Shown piece after piece: positions 8,668 through 17,197 of a DNA stretch of 64,000 nucleotides. Made by a program: the position numbers and the translations under genes. The DNA is from Paramicrobacterium chengjingii (GTDB lineage: Bacteria > Actinomycetota > Actinomycetes > Actinomycetales > Microbacteriaceae). The stretch lies in the NCBI RefSeq assembly GCF_011751765.2, contig NZ_CP061169.1, positions 3,348,001 through 3,412,000 of the forward strand. Direction: 5' to 3'. The notes beneath the pieces were generated by a model. That model did not search any database. It was not told where the DNA came from and was given only the letters and a program-made list of their open reading frames with translations. Numbering within the stretch: position 1 is the stretch's first letter; every line of letters starts with the position of its first letter.

Positions 8668-9390
8668 GTGACCTGGCTCCTTGCGCTGTGTGCTGTCACG
8701 CTTGGGGCCGCGCTGCAGCGCGTGACCGGGCTGGGCTTCACGCTCATCTCGGGTCCGCTTCTCGTGTTGGTGCTGAACCCGTTTGACGGCATTGTTCTCG
8801 CCAACATCCTCTCGGGAATCATCGCCGCGATCGTTCTCATTCGAACCCTTCGGCATGTGCAGTGGCGAACGGCAGCAAAATTGTCGATCGGCACTGTCGT
8901 CGGTGTTCCGATCGGAGCAGCCGTCGTCTATGCGTTGGATGCTGACATGCTTCTGATCCTCGTGGGCGCGCTGACGACAATCGCTGTCGTGATTGCGCTG
9001 ACGAGACGCCCCATGCCGGTGTTCCGGGGCACGCCCGGTGCGATCTTCGCGGGGTCGCTCTCCGGGTTCAGCAATGTCACGGCCGGCGTTGGAGGCCCGG
9101 CGCTGGCCATGTTCGGGGCGGCGACGAAGATGCCGATGTCAACGTTCGTGCCGACGATTCAGGTGGTGGCGCTGCTCACGAATGCTCTGTCGGTGGCGGC
9201 GAAGCCGCACATGTCGCTGCCCTGGCCGCTCGTGATCGGCGCCGTCTGCTGTGTGCTGGTCGGCCTCGTGGCCGGCTCATTTCTGCAGCGCGTCATCACC
9301 CCGACCCGCGCCCAGACGCTCGCGCTCACCCTCGCCCTGCTTGGCTCGCTCGCGGCAACGGCCCGCGGCATCTTCGCCCTCTTCGTCTGA
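8668..9390 (+). CDS. TauE/SafE-family permease, candidate sulfonate or sulfite exporter
   Basis: 240 residues from a GTG at 8668, 15 bases after the aldolase stop. It has about seven or eight hydrophobic segments and two internal repeats: GAALQRVTGLGFTLISGPLLVL near the start and GSLSGFSNVTAGVGGPALAMF in the second half. These are the paired signature of the TauE/SafE (DUF81) family. Members export sulfite, sulfoacetate or other C2-C3 sulfonates, and they commonly accompany sulfoglycolysis genes to remove sulfolactate. Co-direction with the aldolase supports that role. Confidence 0.87.
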   Translation: MTWLLALCAVTLGAALQRVTGLGFTLISGPLLVLVLNPFDGIVLANILSGIIAAIVLIRTLRHVQWRTAAKLSIGTVVGVPIGAAVVYALDADMLLILVGALTTIAVVIALTRRPMPVFRGTPGAIFAGSLSGFSNVTAGVGGPALAMFGAATKMPMSTFVPTIQVVALLTNALSVAAKPHMSLPWPLVIGAVCCVLVGLVAGSFLQRVITPTRAQTLALTLALLGSLAATARGIFALFV

Positions 9391-9468
9391 GAACCTCGCG
9401 AAGAATGTTTGGCTAAACGCAGTAACCGCAAGGCGATTGCGAATAATGCATTAAACGGAGCGTCTGTA

Positions 9469-9930
9469 ATGTCCGCAACAGATGCGCTCGCATCTTCGAC
9501 CCACAGTGCGAGCAATACACAGCAGCTCAGCCGTATCTACGACCTGCTCACCGCTGACGAAGCACTCAACCCGTCACCACGGTATTACCTCGTTGGGTCG
9601 GTCGAAAACCATCCCGTCGAGCTGCCCGAAGAGATCTATCAGGTGCTTCGCCGCGTCGTGGCGGCGATACGTACGGGCCTATCAGTAACGATCTCGCCGA
9701 CTTCGCAGACTCTGACCACGCAGCAGGCGGCCGACCTGCTGGGCATCAGCCGACCAACACTCATTAAGATCCTCGACGAAGACAAGCTGCCGTACACCCG
9801 CTCAGGCTCGCATCGGCGGATCGCACTCATCGACGTGTTCGATTACCGCGAGAGGCGACGCCAGGAGCAATACGCTGCGATCGAGGCTCTCTCGGTTGAG
9901 ATCGACGAAGCGGCATCGACCACACTCTGA
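9469..9930 (+). CDS. Excisionase-type HTH antitoxin of a PIN-domain toxin-antitoxin pair
   Basis: 153 residues from the ATG at 9469 (GGAG upstream); an in-frame TTG at 9409 is less likely. The C-terminal half holds an excisionase/MerR-like helix-turn-helix (TTQQAADLLGISRPTLIKIL, then SHRRIALIDVFDYRER). The first half is polar. A PIN-domain reading frame follows 76 bases downstream, the usual order for this actinobacterial pair. The antitoxin frame is intact although the toxin is broken. Confidence 0.8.
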   Translation: MSATDALASSTHSASNTQQLSRIYDLLTADEALNPSPRYYLVGSVENHPVELPEEIYQVLRRVVAAIRTGLSVTISPTSQTLTTQQAADLLGISRPTLIKILDEDKLPYTRSGSHRRIALIDVFDYRERRRQEQYAAIEALSVEIDEAASTTL

Positions 9931-10006
9931 CCGAACTCCGAGAAGCACGGAAGGCAACGGCCGCGAAGCGCCGATCTCACCGGACGCACTGACATAAGAT
10001 GAGTCC

Positions 10007-10438
10007 ATGTTTGCCGCTGTCCTCAACACCAGCGTGCTTTGGCCGAGTCTTCAACGGGACTTCCTACTGTCCTTGGCTGCCGAGGGCAGCTATTGTCCAA
10101 TGTAGAGCACAGCGATTCTCGATGAGCTGGTGTACCACGAGGCAAAGAAGTTGGTTGCGCGAGGGACGCCTGAGTATGAAGCGGAGAGTGCCGCTCAGCG
10201 GCTGATCGATCATATGTCGCGAGCGTTCGATGACTCGCTCGTTACCGGCTGGGAGCCACCAGAGGGTGCCTTCGGTCTCCCAGATCCCGATGACGAGCAC
10301 GTTGTCGCAACCGCGGTGATGGGTAGTGCTGAAGTCATCGTCACAGAGAACCTGAGGCACTTCCCAGCGACAACGCTCCGGACAGCAACCGCCAAGCTTC
10401 TTTCCATTGCGCCAGGTCTGCGCGACGCACTCCAGTGA
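10007..10438 (+). pseudogene. PIN-domain toxin, inactivated by an internal stop
   Basis: Reading from the ATG at 10007 gives a PIN-domain N-terminus ([15 protein letters not shown]) that stops at TAG 10103-10105. It then continues in the same frame as STAILDELVYHEAKKL and, at the end, LPDPDDEHVVATAV and VTENLRHFP. Two lesions are visible: the stop falls where family members usually have Trp before STAILDEL, and the first catalytic Asp (LDTSVLW in relatives) is Asn. The later acidic residues remain. The toxin is therefore probably dead, unless the stop is read through. Confidence 0.8.
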
Positions 10439-10517
10439 CAGGAGAGAGTTCGGCAGCTGCCTGACACTGCTTTCTCCTCAGCATGTGAATCAGCATCGAG
10501 CTCATCACTCAGACCGC

Positions 10518-10550
10518 GGTGGGTCCCCGCACGGTGTGCGGGGACCCACC
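10518..10550. terminator. Strong hairpin between convergent genes
   Basis: A perfect 15-bp stem (10518-10532 pairing with 10536-10550, arms GGTGGGTCCCCGCAC and its complement) closes on a 3-base loop. It lies between the plus-strand PIN relic and the minus-strand MmpS-like gene, so it can end transcription from both sides. There is no long T tract, as is common in high-GC actinomycetes. Confidence 0.7.
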
Positions 10551-10595
10551 CTCGACTCATTTCATACGCCAGATTTCTACTGGCGAGACGCCTAA

Positions 10596-11285
10596 CTATT
10601 TGTCGTCGTCATCGTCCCCAAATGACGAGGTAGAGCACGTAGCAGAAGCGAGTTCACCCGACGACGTTTGCTCGGAGACCACCTCTCCGTCGACAGTGAT
10701 TGAACACGAAATCTCGCCAGTGTCTCCCAGACCGTTCATTGCGATGAGTGAATAGCTAGACCAGTCAAAATCGCCGCCCGCCTTGACTGTGATCTCCTTC
10801 GTGAACGGCAGGGTCGTGCCTGTAGCCTGCTCTGTTCCTGCTGACCCGTCGTTGTAGGTGGAGTACGTCACAGACGCATCCTTAGCGTCTCCCGTGACCT
10901 CATACACAACGACAATCTCCTGGCTTGCCTTCGCCTCATCCTCCGCGATCGTTTTGTCGATGGACTCGCTCACCGCAGTCGCGAACACCGCGGTGTAGAC
11001 CATCGCCATGACGATCGAGAGGATCAACGCGACTGCCGAGATGATCGTGCCGGCGATGGCTGAGCCCTTTCGCTTTCCCTTCAAGCAAAGCGCAATAATT
11101 CCGAGGACTAATCCCACAAACGCAATAAAGCCTGACGCGTAATTGACAAATGGAATGAAGGCGCCGACGATCGCGACAATTCCGACTACAAGCGCAGCTA
11201 CCCCGAGTCCGTTGCCAGTCTTCTGCTCGGGTGGTTGCGGCTGTGCGGGTGCGAACTGTGGGTCTACAGAAGGGGGAATAGTCAT
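10596..11285 (-). CDS. Membrane protein with DUF4190-like N-terminus and MmpS-like C-terminus
   Basis: 229 residues. A Pro/Gln-rich cytoplasmic lead (PQFAPAQPQPPEQK) is followed by three hydrophobic segments between about 27 and 105, the third after CLKGKRKGSAIAG, as in DUF4190 proteins. The exported C-terminal part (VVVYEVTGDAKDASVTYST to CSITVDGEVVSEQ) looks like the MmpS beta-sandwich, and the chain ends in an Asp run. The neighbouring gene ends in the same domain. Function is unknown; a surface or envelope-sensing role is a guess. No clear ribosome site precedes the ATG at 11285. Confidence 0.75.
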   Translation of the reverse strand: MTIPPSVDPQFAPAQPQPPEQKTGNGLGVAALVVGIVAIVGAFIPFVNYASGFIAFVGLVLGIIALCLKGKRKGSAIAGTIISAVALILSIVMAMVYTAVFATAVSESIDKTIAEDEAKASQEIVVVYEVTGDAKDASVTYSTYNDGSAGTEQATGTTLPFTKEITVKAGGDFDWSSYSLIAMNGLGDTGEISCSITVDGEVVSEQTSSGELASATCSTSSFGDDDDDK

Positions 11286-11480
11286 AATCTAAATCTGGCA
11301 GACAACTGTTAGCCAAACTGGCGTTTTACCCCCGGTCTGGGGACGATTCGTGCGCAATAATTCTTTCCAGACGCATCTCGTTGCTCGGTCCTGTCTGCCA
11401 CGAGCACCCTGCCGACAATTTAACTGTGACAGCGTGATGCTCCTTGAGAAGTTCGAGGTGAGAGAAGCGATTCGTTGTGA

Positions 11481-12740
11481 TTAACCCGCGCACGAAACGA
11501 CCGCATAAAGCCCAGTAGACGTATGCTCCATGACGACTTTTCCGTCGCGGATGACGGTACACGTAATCGACGAGCCGTTATTCATTTGCGCGCTGAAATT
11601 AGCGAATCCACCGCTCGACTTAAAATACTTCTCCCACGGCAATGAAGCGTTCGCGTCTTGCTCGATACTGTAGCTATTAGGACCAGACCACGTGATCATC
11701 GCCGTGCTGCCGTTCCCCGTAACTCGATACGTCGTCCCTGAAAGGGGAACGGAGAGAACAATCTTGGTGCTCCCCGATGTAAGCGTCCCCGGCGCCACGC
11801 TCTGTTTCGAGACTTCCAGGTCGGAGTCATGAGTAAGTGACACCTCTGTGAATCCGGCGTCCTCAAGTGCGGTAAGCGCCTCAGGTGCGGTCATTCCGAC
11901 AACATTAGGAACCTTGTATGCGAGCGTTATCGTGACTTCGCTAAATGGCTCGAGTTCGGTCCCCGGTTTCGGGTCGACCGATCGCACATGGTCCCCTTCG
12001 CCGGAATCGACGGAACTGAGATGAGCAGCGCCGATCGCACTTTCGGCACCAATCTCGCTCATGCCTGCAACCTCCGGAACCGCCACGAGTGGGGAATCAA
12101 CAGTGATCGCTATAGTCGAACCGGCGGCGACCTTGTCTCCGGCCTCGCTCTTCTGGCCTAAGACCTTCCACTCATTGTCCGGAGTGTTCATGCCGAAGTT
12201 GTGCTCGACACTAAACGACGACTCCTCCAAGCTATTTACTGCATCGATATACGTCTCTCCGACGACGTCAGGGACGGAAACCTGAGCCGGCGCGATTTTG
12301 ATCGAGACTATGTCACCCTCGTAAATCGTTACTCCAGCCGCGGGTACCTGTTTTACGACACTCCTGAACTCGTCCTCGAGCCCGTCCACGTCGGAATCGA
12401 GGTGTGTCTCGGTACGCAGATCCAGATCAGAGATCACCTTCAACGCTGACTCTTGCGTTTGCCCAATGAGATCCGGCACAGTTCGGCGATTTCCCAAGTC
12501 ATTCACAAGCCAGACGCTTCCGGCAGCAATTAGCGCAACAACCGCGAGTATGCCACCGCCTGTCATCACCTGTTTCTTGCTAAAGCCTCTCTTCGCGTCA
12601 GACGCCCTTCGTGGTTTGTCGTCCACATATCGTCGGGTCGAAAGCCCGAAATCGGAATCTGATGGCTCCCCGAACACAACTCTGCCTTCCACCGGCAACG
12701 TGACCCGGTGTCTTCCGAGATCGCGCCACAAAACATGCAC
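11481..12740 (-). CDS. Membrane-anchored protein with four PASTA repeats and an MmpS-like C-terminus
   Basis: 419 residues from a GTG at 12740; the start is uncertain. One membrane helix (GGGILAVVALIAAGSVWLV, about 61-79) is followed outside by four PASTA-like repeats beginning VPDLIG, VPDVVG, VPEVAG and VPNVVG. The chain ends in an MmpS-like domain (TTYRVTGNGSTAMITWS to CTVIRDGKV). PASTA modules bind muropeptides in Ser/Thr kinases and penicillin-binding proteins, but no kinase or transpeptidase domain is present. A second frame over the N-terminus reads CMFCGAISEDTGSRC, so the true start might be a zinc ribbon joined by a frameshift. Function unknown. Confidence 0.78.
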   Translation of the reverse strand: MHVLWRDLGRHRVTLPVEGRVVFGEPSDSDFGLSTRRYVDDKPRRASDAKRGFSKKQVMTGGGILAVVALIAAGSVWLVNDLGNRRTVPDLIGQTQESALKVISDLDLRTETHLDSDVDGLEDEFRSVVKQVPAAGVTIYEGDIVSIKIAPAQVSVPDVVGETYIDAVNSLEESSFSVEHNFGMNTPDNEWKVLGQKSEAGDKVAAGSTIAITVDSPLVAVPEVAGMSEIGAESAIGAAHLSSVDSGEGDHVRSVDPKPGTELEPFSEVTITLAYKVPNVVGMTAPEALTALEDAGFTEVSLTHDSDLEVSKQSVAPGTLTSGSTKIVLSVPLSGTTYRVTGNGSTAMITWSGPNSYSIEQDANASLPWEKYFKSSGGFANFSAQMNNGSSITCTVIRDGKVVMEHTSTGLYAVVSCAG

Positions 12741-12959
12741 TGATACCGCAGAAGGCTCGATCTGGTTATTCGATGAGCCTGTGCGTCTACAGGTTTCAAG
12801 CTAACCAGCCGATTACGTCGTGTCGTTCCCCAGTTCTGGGCGCCCCCAAGCAGGGCACACACGCATGACCGTGAACGTCACGATGACTCGATCGTTCCGG
12901 AGCAGCCTGGACCATTGCGATATCCAGAGTCCGCGGGAAAGCTCAGCACGTGTTCAAGC

Positions 12960-13240
12960 CCGTAGCAAACAGCCAATCTCGTCAGCGCACGGGGATGTGG
13001 AGGGGCCGACCTTCGTGACCACCAGGGCTGCTGCGACGTTCGCGCGGCGCACCGCGTCGGGTAACGCGACCCCACGCAACAGCGCCGCCGTAAGCACGCC
13101 GCCATGCGCGTCGCCCGCACCGTTTGAATCGACAGCGGTGACCTCGATCGCCGGGACTGTCTCAGCGACAGCTCTCCGTCACGGACGATGACCCAACACT
13201 CGGATCATGCTGCTCAGGCGTTCAGTCTGAAGCTATTGGC
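12960..13240 (-). pseudogene. Relic of a PfkB-family kinase gene (C-terminal part)
   Basis: The 519-base gap between 12741 and 13259 holds no intact gene. About 280 bases of it align base-for-base with the 3' part of the intact pfkB gene at 36740-37708, including the region coding for the AVDSNGAGDAHGG active-site loop. A gap near 13180 breaks the frame, and the N-terminal two-thirds is missing. It is a decayed paralogue, probably from an older copy of a cluster like the one at 36-41 kb. Confidence 0.75.
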
Positions 13241-13259
13241 GCGACAGCACACGCGCGCA

Positions 13260-13532
13260 TTACTCGTCGTGATTCTTCTCAAGAATCTCGACGAGTCGTC
13301 GGATCACATGCTCGGATTCCTCACCCACAGCAGACAGCGTCACACTCTCGCCCTGGCCGATGCCCAATGAGATCACCGACAACAGACTCGCAGCATCTAC
13401 TGGAGTTCCACCCGACTTCGACACACGTATCGGAATGCCGCTAGCCTGGGCAGCCTGCACAAAAAGTTTGGCAGGCCGCGCGTGCAACCCTTCGCTGGAC
13501 CCCACGGCAACTGTTCGTTCTGTCATGTTCAT
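13260..13532 (-). CDS. ptsH: HPr phosphocarrier protein
   Basis: 90 residues from the ATG at 13532, which has AAGGAG seven bases upstream; the longer frame has no ribosome site. The active His18 is in SSEGLHARPAKLF, and the segment AASLLSVISLGIGQGE matches the regulatory-Ser region of HPr. HPr carries phosphate from enzyme I to the EIIA of the sugar PTS. No ptsI is in the window, so enzyme I must be supplied elsewhere. It is the last gene of the PTS cluster, and a dedicated copy suggests the island brings its own carrier. Confidence 0.93.
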   Translation of the reverse strand: MNMTERTVAVGSSEGLHARPAKLFVQAAQASGIPIRVSKSGGTPVDAASLLSVISLGIGQGESVTLSAVGEESEHVIRRLVEILEKNHDE

Positions 13533-13610
13533 CACGTTCTCCTTGAATGTCATTCGGCGGAACACTCGCCGCCCCGTTGCCGGACCGTAGTTGTGAGCCT
13601 CACTACCGAG

Positions 13611-15068
13611 CTAGGCTGCAGAGCCTTCCCATGCGACGTACGCTGTTTTGCGCCTGCAGTAGAGGTCGTAGCCGTGGATGCCGTCGTCTCCGCCAATCCC
13701 GCTCAAACCCCACCCCGCGTGGAACCCGGTGTTCTCTTCCGGTCCACCTCTGTTGATGAAGACCTCGCCACTTTCGATTCCATCGATCATTCTCATAGCG
13801 GTGCCGAAATCACGCGTGTACACATAGGAGCTGAGCCCGTAATCGGTTGAATTCGCCATCCTTACGGCATCAGTCTCTGAGTCGAAGGGAACGATGGGAG
13901 TGACGGGGCCGAACGTCTCCTGCGTCATGATGTCCGCTGATGAAGAAACACCAGTAAGCACGGTCGGTGCGTACCAGTACCCGCTGTCATAAATCCCACC
14001 CGTGAGCCGCTTGCCGCCCGTGAGAACCTCCGCCCCGCGGTCGACAGCATCGCCGACAAGACGTTCAACATTCTCCAGTTCCTGAAGCGAGACTTTGGGT
14101 CCGACCTCTGTTTCGTCATCAAACGGATCGCCGACGATCATCGCTTGCGATAGCTCGACATATCGCGCCACAAACCTGTCAAACACTCCGCTTTGCACAT
14201 ACGTGCGTTCATTGCAGACGCAGGCTTGGCCGTTGTTCATCATGCGAGTCTGCACGGCAGCCACAGCCGCCGCCTCTACATCAGCATCATCGAAGACGAT
14301 GAACGGGGCTTTTCCACCGAGTTCCAATGAAACCGGGATCACTCGTTCTGCGGCGGCCGCCATGATTGATTTGCCGGCGTTCACGCTTCCCGTCATCGTG
14401 ACAAATGCAATATCAGGATGACGCACAAGGGCATCCCCGATGACGCTTCCGGGCCCCGGAAGAACTGACACCAGACCGTTCGGAACGCCAGCTTCCTCCG
14501 CTAAGTCGGCCACAGCGAGCGCCGAAAGCGGTGAGAGTTCGGCTGGTTTGAGCACGATTCCATTGCCGCTAGCGAGAGCCGGTGCCAACTTCCGCAACGT
14601 GAGCGCGAGAGGAAAATTCCACGGAATGATGCCTCCAACCACGCCGCGAGGCTCTCGCTTGATCCACAGTTCTTGGTTTGGTGCGCTGCTCGGGAGGATG
14701 TCTCCGCCTTGCGTGGTGGCAATCCCCGCGAAGAGCTCGGCAAACCCGATTGCTCCCCCCACCTCACCACGAGCCTCGCTAATTGGCTTTCCGATTTCGA
14801 GGCAGACTGTTCTCGCGAGGCGCTCCCGGTTATCTTCCAGAAGGGACGCGAGTCGACGAAGGGTCTCCGCACGTGCGGCTGTCGGCACCGTCTTCCATTC
14901 GCGTTGAGCCTCTACAGCCGAATTCACTGCCTCATCCAGTTGGGCAACTGATGCTGAATCGACGCGTCCGACGATTTGTCCCGTTGCGGGATTCTCGACG
15001 TCAATCGTTCGCCCTTCGCCGCCAACATGTGCGCCGGCGAGATATAGAGGTGAAGTTTCCATAGTCAT
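13611..15068 (-). CDS. Aldehyde dehydrogenase, lactaldehyde/glycolaldehyde (AldA) type
   Basis: 485 residues from the ATG at 15068, with AGGAG upstream. It contains IPWNFPLAL, MTGSVNAG, LELGGKAPFIVFDDAD and the catalytic Cys in NNGQACVCNERTYV, which resembles the NCAERVYV block of E. coli AldA. The gene follows SorC directly. With an aldolase and a PTS in the same cluster, the likely role is to oxidise the aldehyde released by the aldolase (lactaldehyde, glycolaldehyde or glyceraldehyde). The substrate is inferred. Confidence 0.87.
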   Translation of the reverse strand: MTMETSPLYLAGAHVGGEGRTIDVENPATGQIVGRVDSASVAQLDEAVNSAVEAQREWKTVPTAARAETLRRLASLLEDNRERLARTVCLEIGKPISEARGEVGGAIGFAELFAGIATTQGGDILPSSAPNQELWIKREPRGVVGGIIPWNFPLALTLRKLAPALASGNGIVLKPAELSPLSALAVADLAEEAGVPNGLVSVLPGPGSVIGDALVRHPDIAFVTMTGSVNAGKSIMAAAAERVIPVSLELGGKAPFIVFDDADVEAAAVAAVQTRMMNNGQACVCNERTYVQSGVFDRFVARYVELSQAMIVGDPFDDETEVGPKVSLQELENVERLVGDAVDRGAEVLTGGKRLTGGIYDSGYWYAPTVLTGVSSSADIMTQETFGPVTPIVPFDSETDAVRMANSTDYGLSSYVYTRDFGTAMRMIDGIESGEVFINRGGPEENTGFHAGWGLSGIGGDDGIHGYDLYCRRKTAYVAWEGSAA

Positions 15069-15069
15069 G

Positions 15070-16038
15070 TCAAGTCTCCTGTCTCGATGTCTTCGCAAGT
15101 TCGGTCGCTGTCTCGACATCGGTAATCAATGTGGTCAGGATGCCGCCGAGAGCAGCTCCCGTGATCGCGCGGTGTTTCTCGGACCCTCCCGCAATTCCGA
15201 TTCGCCGAGGAATATCGCTGAGTTGTTTCGGCGACACCCCAATCACCCGCCTGTCGTATTCAGACTGAATAAACGTTCCGTCTTGGTCGAAATGACGGAG
15301 ACAGATGTCCCCAATTGCGCCGAGTTCCTGAAAGCTTCGTCCCTGGTCGTCTCCGACGTTGCCGCTTCGCTGCAGCGTCGGGGAGGCCTCTAGACCACCA
15401 ATGCCGAGCAACGCCGTTTCTACCTGGTCCCAATAGCCGATCGCCGAGGCTACAACGGGGTCACTAGTCATCACTCGCTGACTTTCTTCATTTGAGGCAA
15501 CGCCGGGAGTCGGTATGAGAATTGGCGAGGCGTCCAAGGCGTTTGAGAATCGTGCGAGCATCTGAACTGATGCCATGTGTGCGTCTGCGCGCCCCGCACC
15601 TCCCACAAGCTGAACCACCGCTTGCGCCTTGGCACCCATTTCCGAACGCAAATTCATGCTGAGTGCTGCCAAGGTCTCGCTCCATGCCGAGACGCCCAAG
15701 ATCGTCGGTACCGTGAATGAGCGATGTACATACTCTGCACCAGCTGATGCGAGCGCCGGGAGTACGTCGCGTGTAGTTCCCTCGGCGTCGACCACCACGA
15801 CCTCTTCAAGCCCATACTTTTTCTCGATCGCTTCTTCGAGATCTGTGTGGAGTCCATCGGGCGCGATCACCACCGTGCGAATGATTCCCTCTCTCTCGGC
15901 ACGTTTGAGTAACCGGGAAACCTTCGTCTGTGAGATCTCAAGCTTGGCTGCCACTTGGCTCTGTCGAAGCCCCTGCTCATAGTGCATACGTCCGACTCTC
16001 ACCATGAGTCTGTGGTCTCGATACTCTTCGTTGTTCAT
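15070..16038 (-). CDS. SorC/DeoR-type sugar-binding transcriptional regulator
   Basis: 322 residues. The N-terminal helix-turn-helix is QGLRQSQVAAKLEISQTKVSRLLKRA. The C-terminal sugar-binding part has the SorC-family pattern around GVSAWSETLAAL, VVQLVGGAGR and GIAGGSEKHRAI. It lies inside the PTS operon between EIIC and the aldehyde dehydrogenase, so it probably senses the sugar phosphate formed by that PTS. GGAAAG precedes the ATG. It may act as activator or repressor. Confidence 0.9.
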   Translation of the reverse strand: MNNEEYRDHRLMVRVGRMHYEQGLRQSQVAAKLEISQTKVSRLLKRAEREGIIRTVVIAPDGLHTDLEEAIEKKYGLEEVVVVDAEGTTRDVLPALASAGAEYVHRSFTVPTILGVSAWSETLAALSMNLRSEMGAKAQAVVQLVGGAGRADAHMASVQMLARFSNALDASPILIPTPGVASNEESQRVMTSDPVVASAIGYWDQVETALLGIGGLEASPTLQRSGNVGDDQGRSFQELGAIGDICLRHFDQDGTFIQSEYDRRVIGVSPKQLSDIPRRIGIAGGSEKHRAITGAALGGILTTLITDVETATELAKTSRQET

Positions 16039-16132
16039 GATCGCTTTCCGTCACCGGTGCTTCGGGTCGGGCGCTCAACCGCCCTAGAATTTGACTCTGC
16101 GGTACCGCGCTGCCATGCCCGCCCCGCATACT

Positions 16133-16149
16133 GAATGGTTGTTCCATTC
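16133..16149. promoter_or_regulatory. Inverted repeat before the sorC gene
   Basis: GAATGG and CCATTC form perfect 6-bp arms around a 5-base spacer in the 126-base gap between EIIC and sorC. It could be an operator for an internal sorC promoter or a small hairpin affecting mRNA between the PTS and sorC genes. No T tract follows. Confidence 0.35.
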
Positions 16150-16164
16150 TTGATCATCCTCGTG

Positions 16165-17193
16165 CTACGCCACTGCCACGTCTTCTTTCGGCAGCTTCCC
16201 TCGAAACAGAATGAGAGCACCAGCGGTAATAAGTGACGCGACCACCAGTGATACGAGGAAGAGCGGAATGTTGTTCACAAGGAAGACAACGAACAGACCA
16301 CCGTGTGGTGCTTGTATCGTCAGCCCGAAGATGTAGCTCAGAGCGCCCCCAACAGCGCTACCGATCATGAGAGCAGGAATGGTGCGCAGGGGCCGCGCCG
16401 CTGCGAAGGGAATGGCAAACTCGGTAATCATTCCGAGCCCGCCGACGAAAAGACCACCGACCGATCCCTTTTCGCTTTGAGTAAAGCGCTTTCGCGCCAG
16501 TAAGATGGCAAAACCGATCCCTAAAGGTGGGGCCATCGATCCAATGAAATTCGCAGCCATTGGTGCCCAATTGCCTGCTTCAGTTGCAGCAAGTGCAAAC
16601 GCGTAAGCGGCCTTGTTGATTGGCCCTCCCATATCGGACGCCAACATCGCCCCCTGTACGATACCGAGCACGATGAGACTCGTCCCTGTCATCCCGGAGA
16701 GTGCGTCCTGCAGAGTGACATTCAGCCAGGTAACTGGAACACCGATGATGAACGTCATGATCGCACCAATTGCAAGGACAGATACAACAGGGATGATCAG
16801 CACGGGCAGCAGCGATCGCAGAGCAATCGGTAACTTGATCTTCTTGAGAGCCATCACGATGTAGCCGGCGATGACACCGCCGATTATCGCTCCGATGAAC
16901 CCGGAACCTTGAGTCGCTGCTATTGCGCCTGCGACAAAACCTGGGGCCAGCGCTGGTTTGTCCGCGTAAGAATACGCAATGTACCCTGCGAGCACCGTTG
17001 TCATGAGGCCCATCGCAGCATCGCCCCACGCGAAGACCTCATGCCATGGGCCGGAGCCCTCGCTGATCTGAATTCCGCCGAAACCGAACGCGAGCGCGAT
17101 AAGAATGCCGCCAGCAACCACGAACGGGATCATGTACGAAACGCCGCTCAGTAGGCCTTCCTTCAGGCGCGTGCCCTCGTCTTTGAGTGCCAT
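16165..17193 (-). CDS. PTS fructose-type EIIC membrane component
   Basis: 342 residues, about nine hydrophobic segments. The start MALKDEGTRLKEGLLSGVSYMIPFVVAGGILIAL-type N-terminus and the family motif GGPINKAAYAFA are typical of fructose-family EIIC. It forms the transport channel; the phosphate comes from the separate EIIB just upstream (4-base gap). Single-domain A, B and C genes, rather than one fused FruA, suggest a substrate other than plain fructose. Confidence 0.93.
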   Translation of the reverse strand: MALKDEGTRLKEGLLSGVSYMIPFVVAGGILIALAFGFGGIQISEGSGPWHEVFAWGDAAMGLMTTVLAGYIAYSYADKPALAPGFVAGAIAATQGSGFIGAIIGGVIAGYIVMALKKIKLPIALRSLLPVLIIPVVSVLAIGAIMTFIIGVPVTWLNVTLQDALSGMTGTSLIVLGIVQGAMLASDMGGPINKAAYAFALAATEAGNWAPMAANFIGSMAPPLGIGFAILLARKRFTQSEKGSVGGLFVGGLGMITEFAIPFAAARPLRTIPALMIGSAVGGALSYIFGLTIQAPHGGLFVVFLVNNIPLFLVSLVVASLITAGALILFRGKLPKEDVAVA

Positions 17194-17197
17194 CTCG

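Noticed and set aside
11326..11562. Minus-strand small frame between the two MmpS-like genes
   Set aside because: Overlaps the end of the PASTA gene in another frame and has no recognisable sequence.
16133..16149. Reading the GAATGG/CCATTC repeat as a terminator
   Set aside because: Only six base pairs, no T tract, and the genes on both sides are on the same strand and seem functionally linked.
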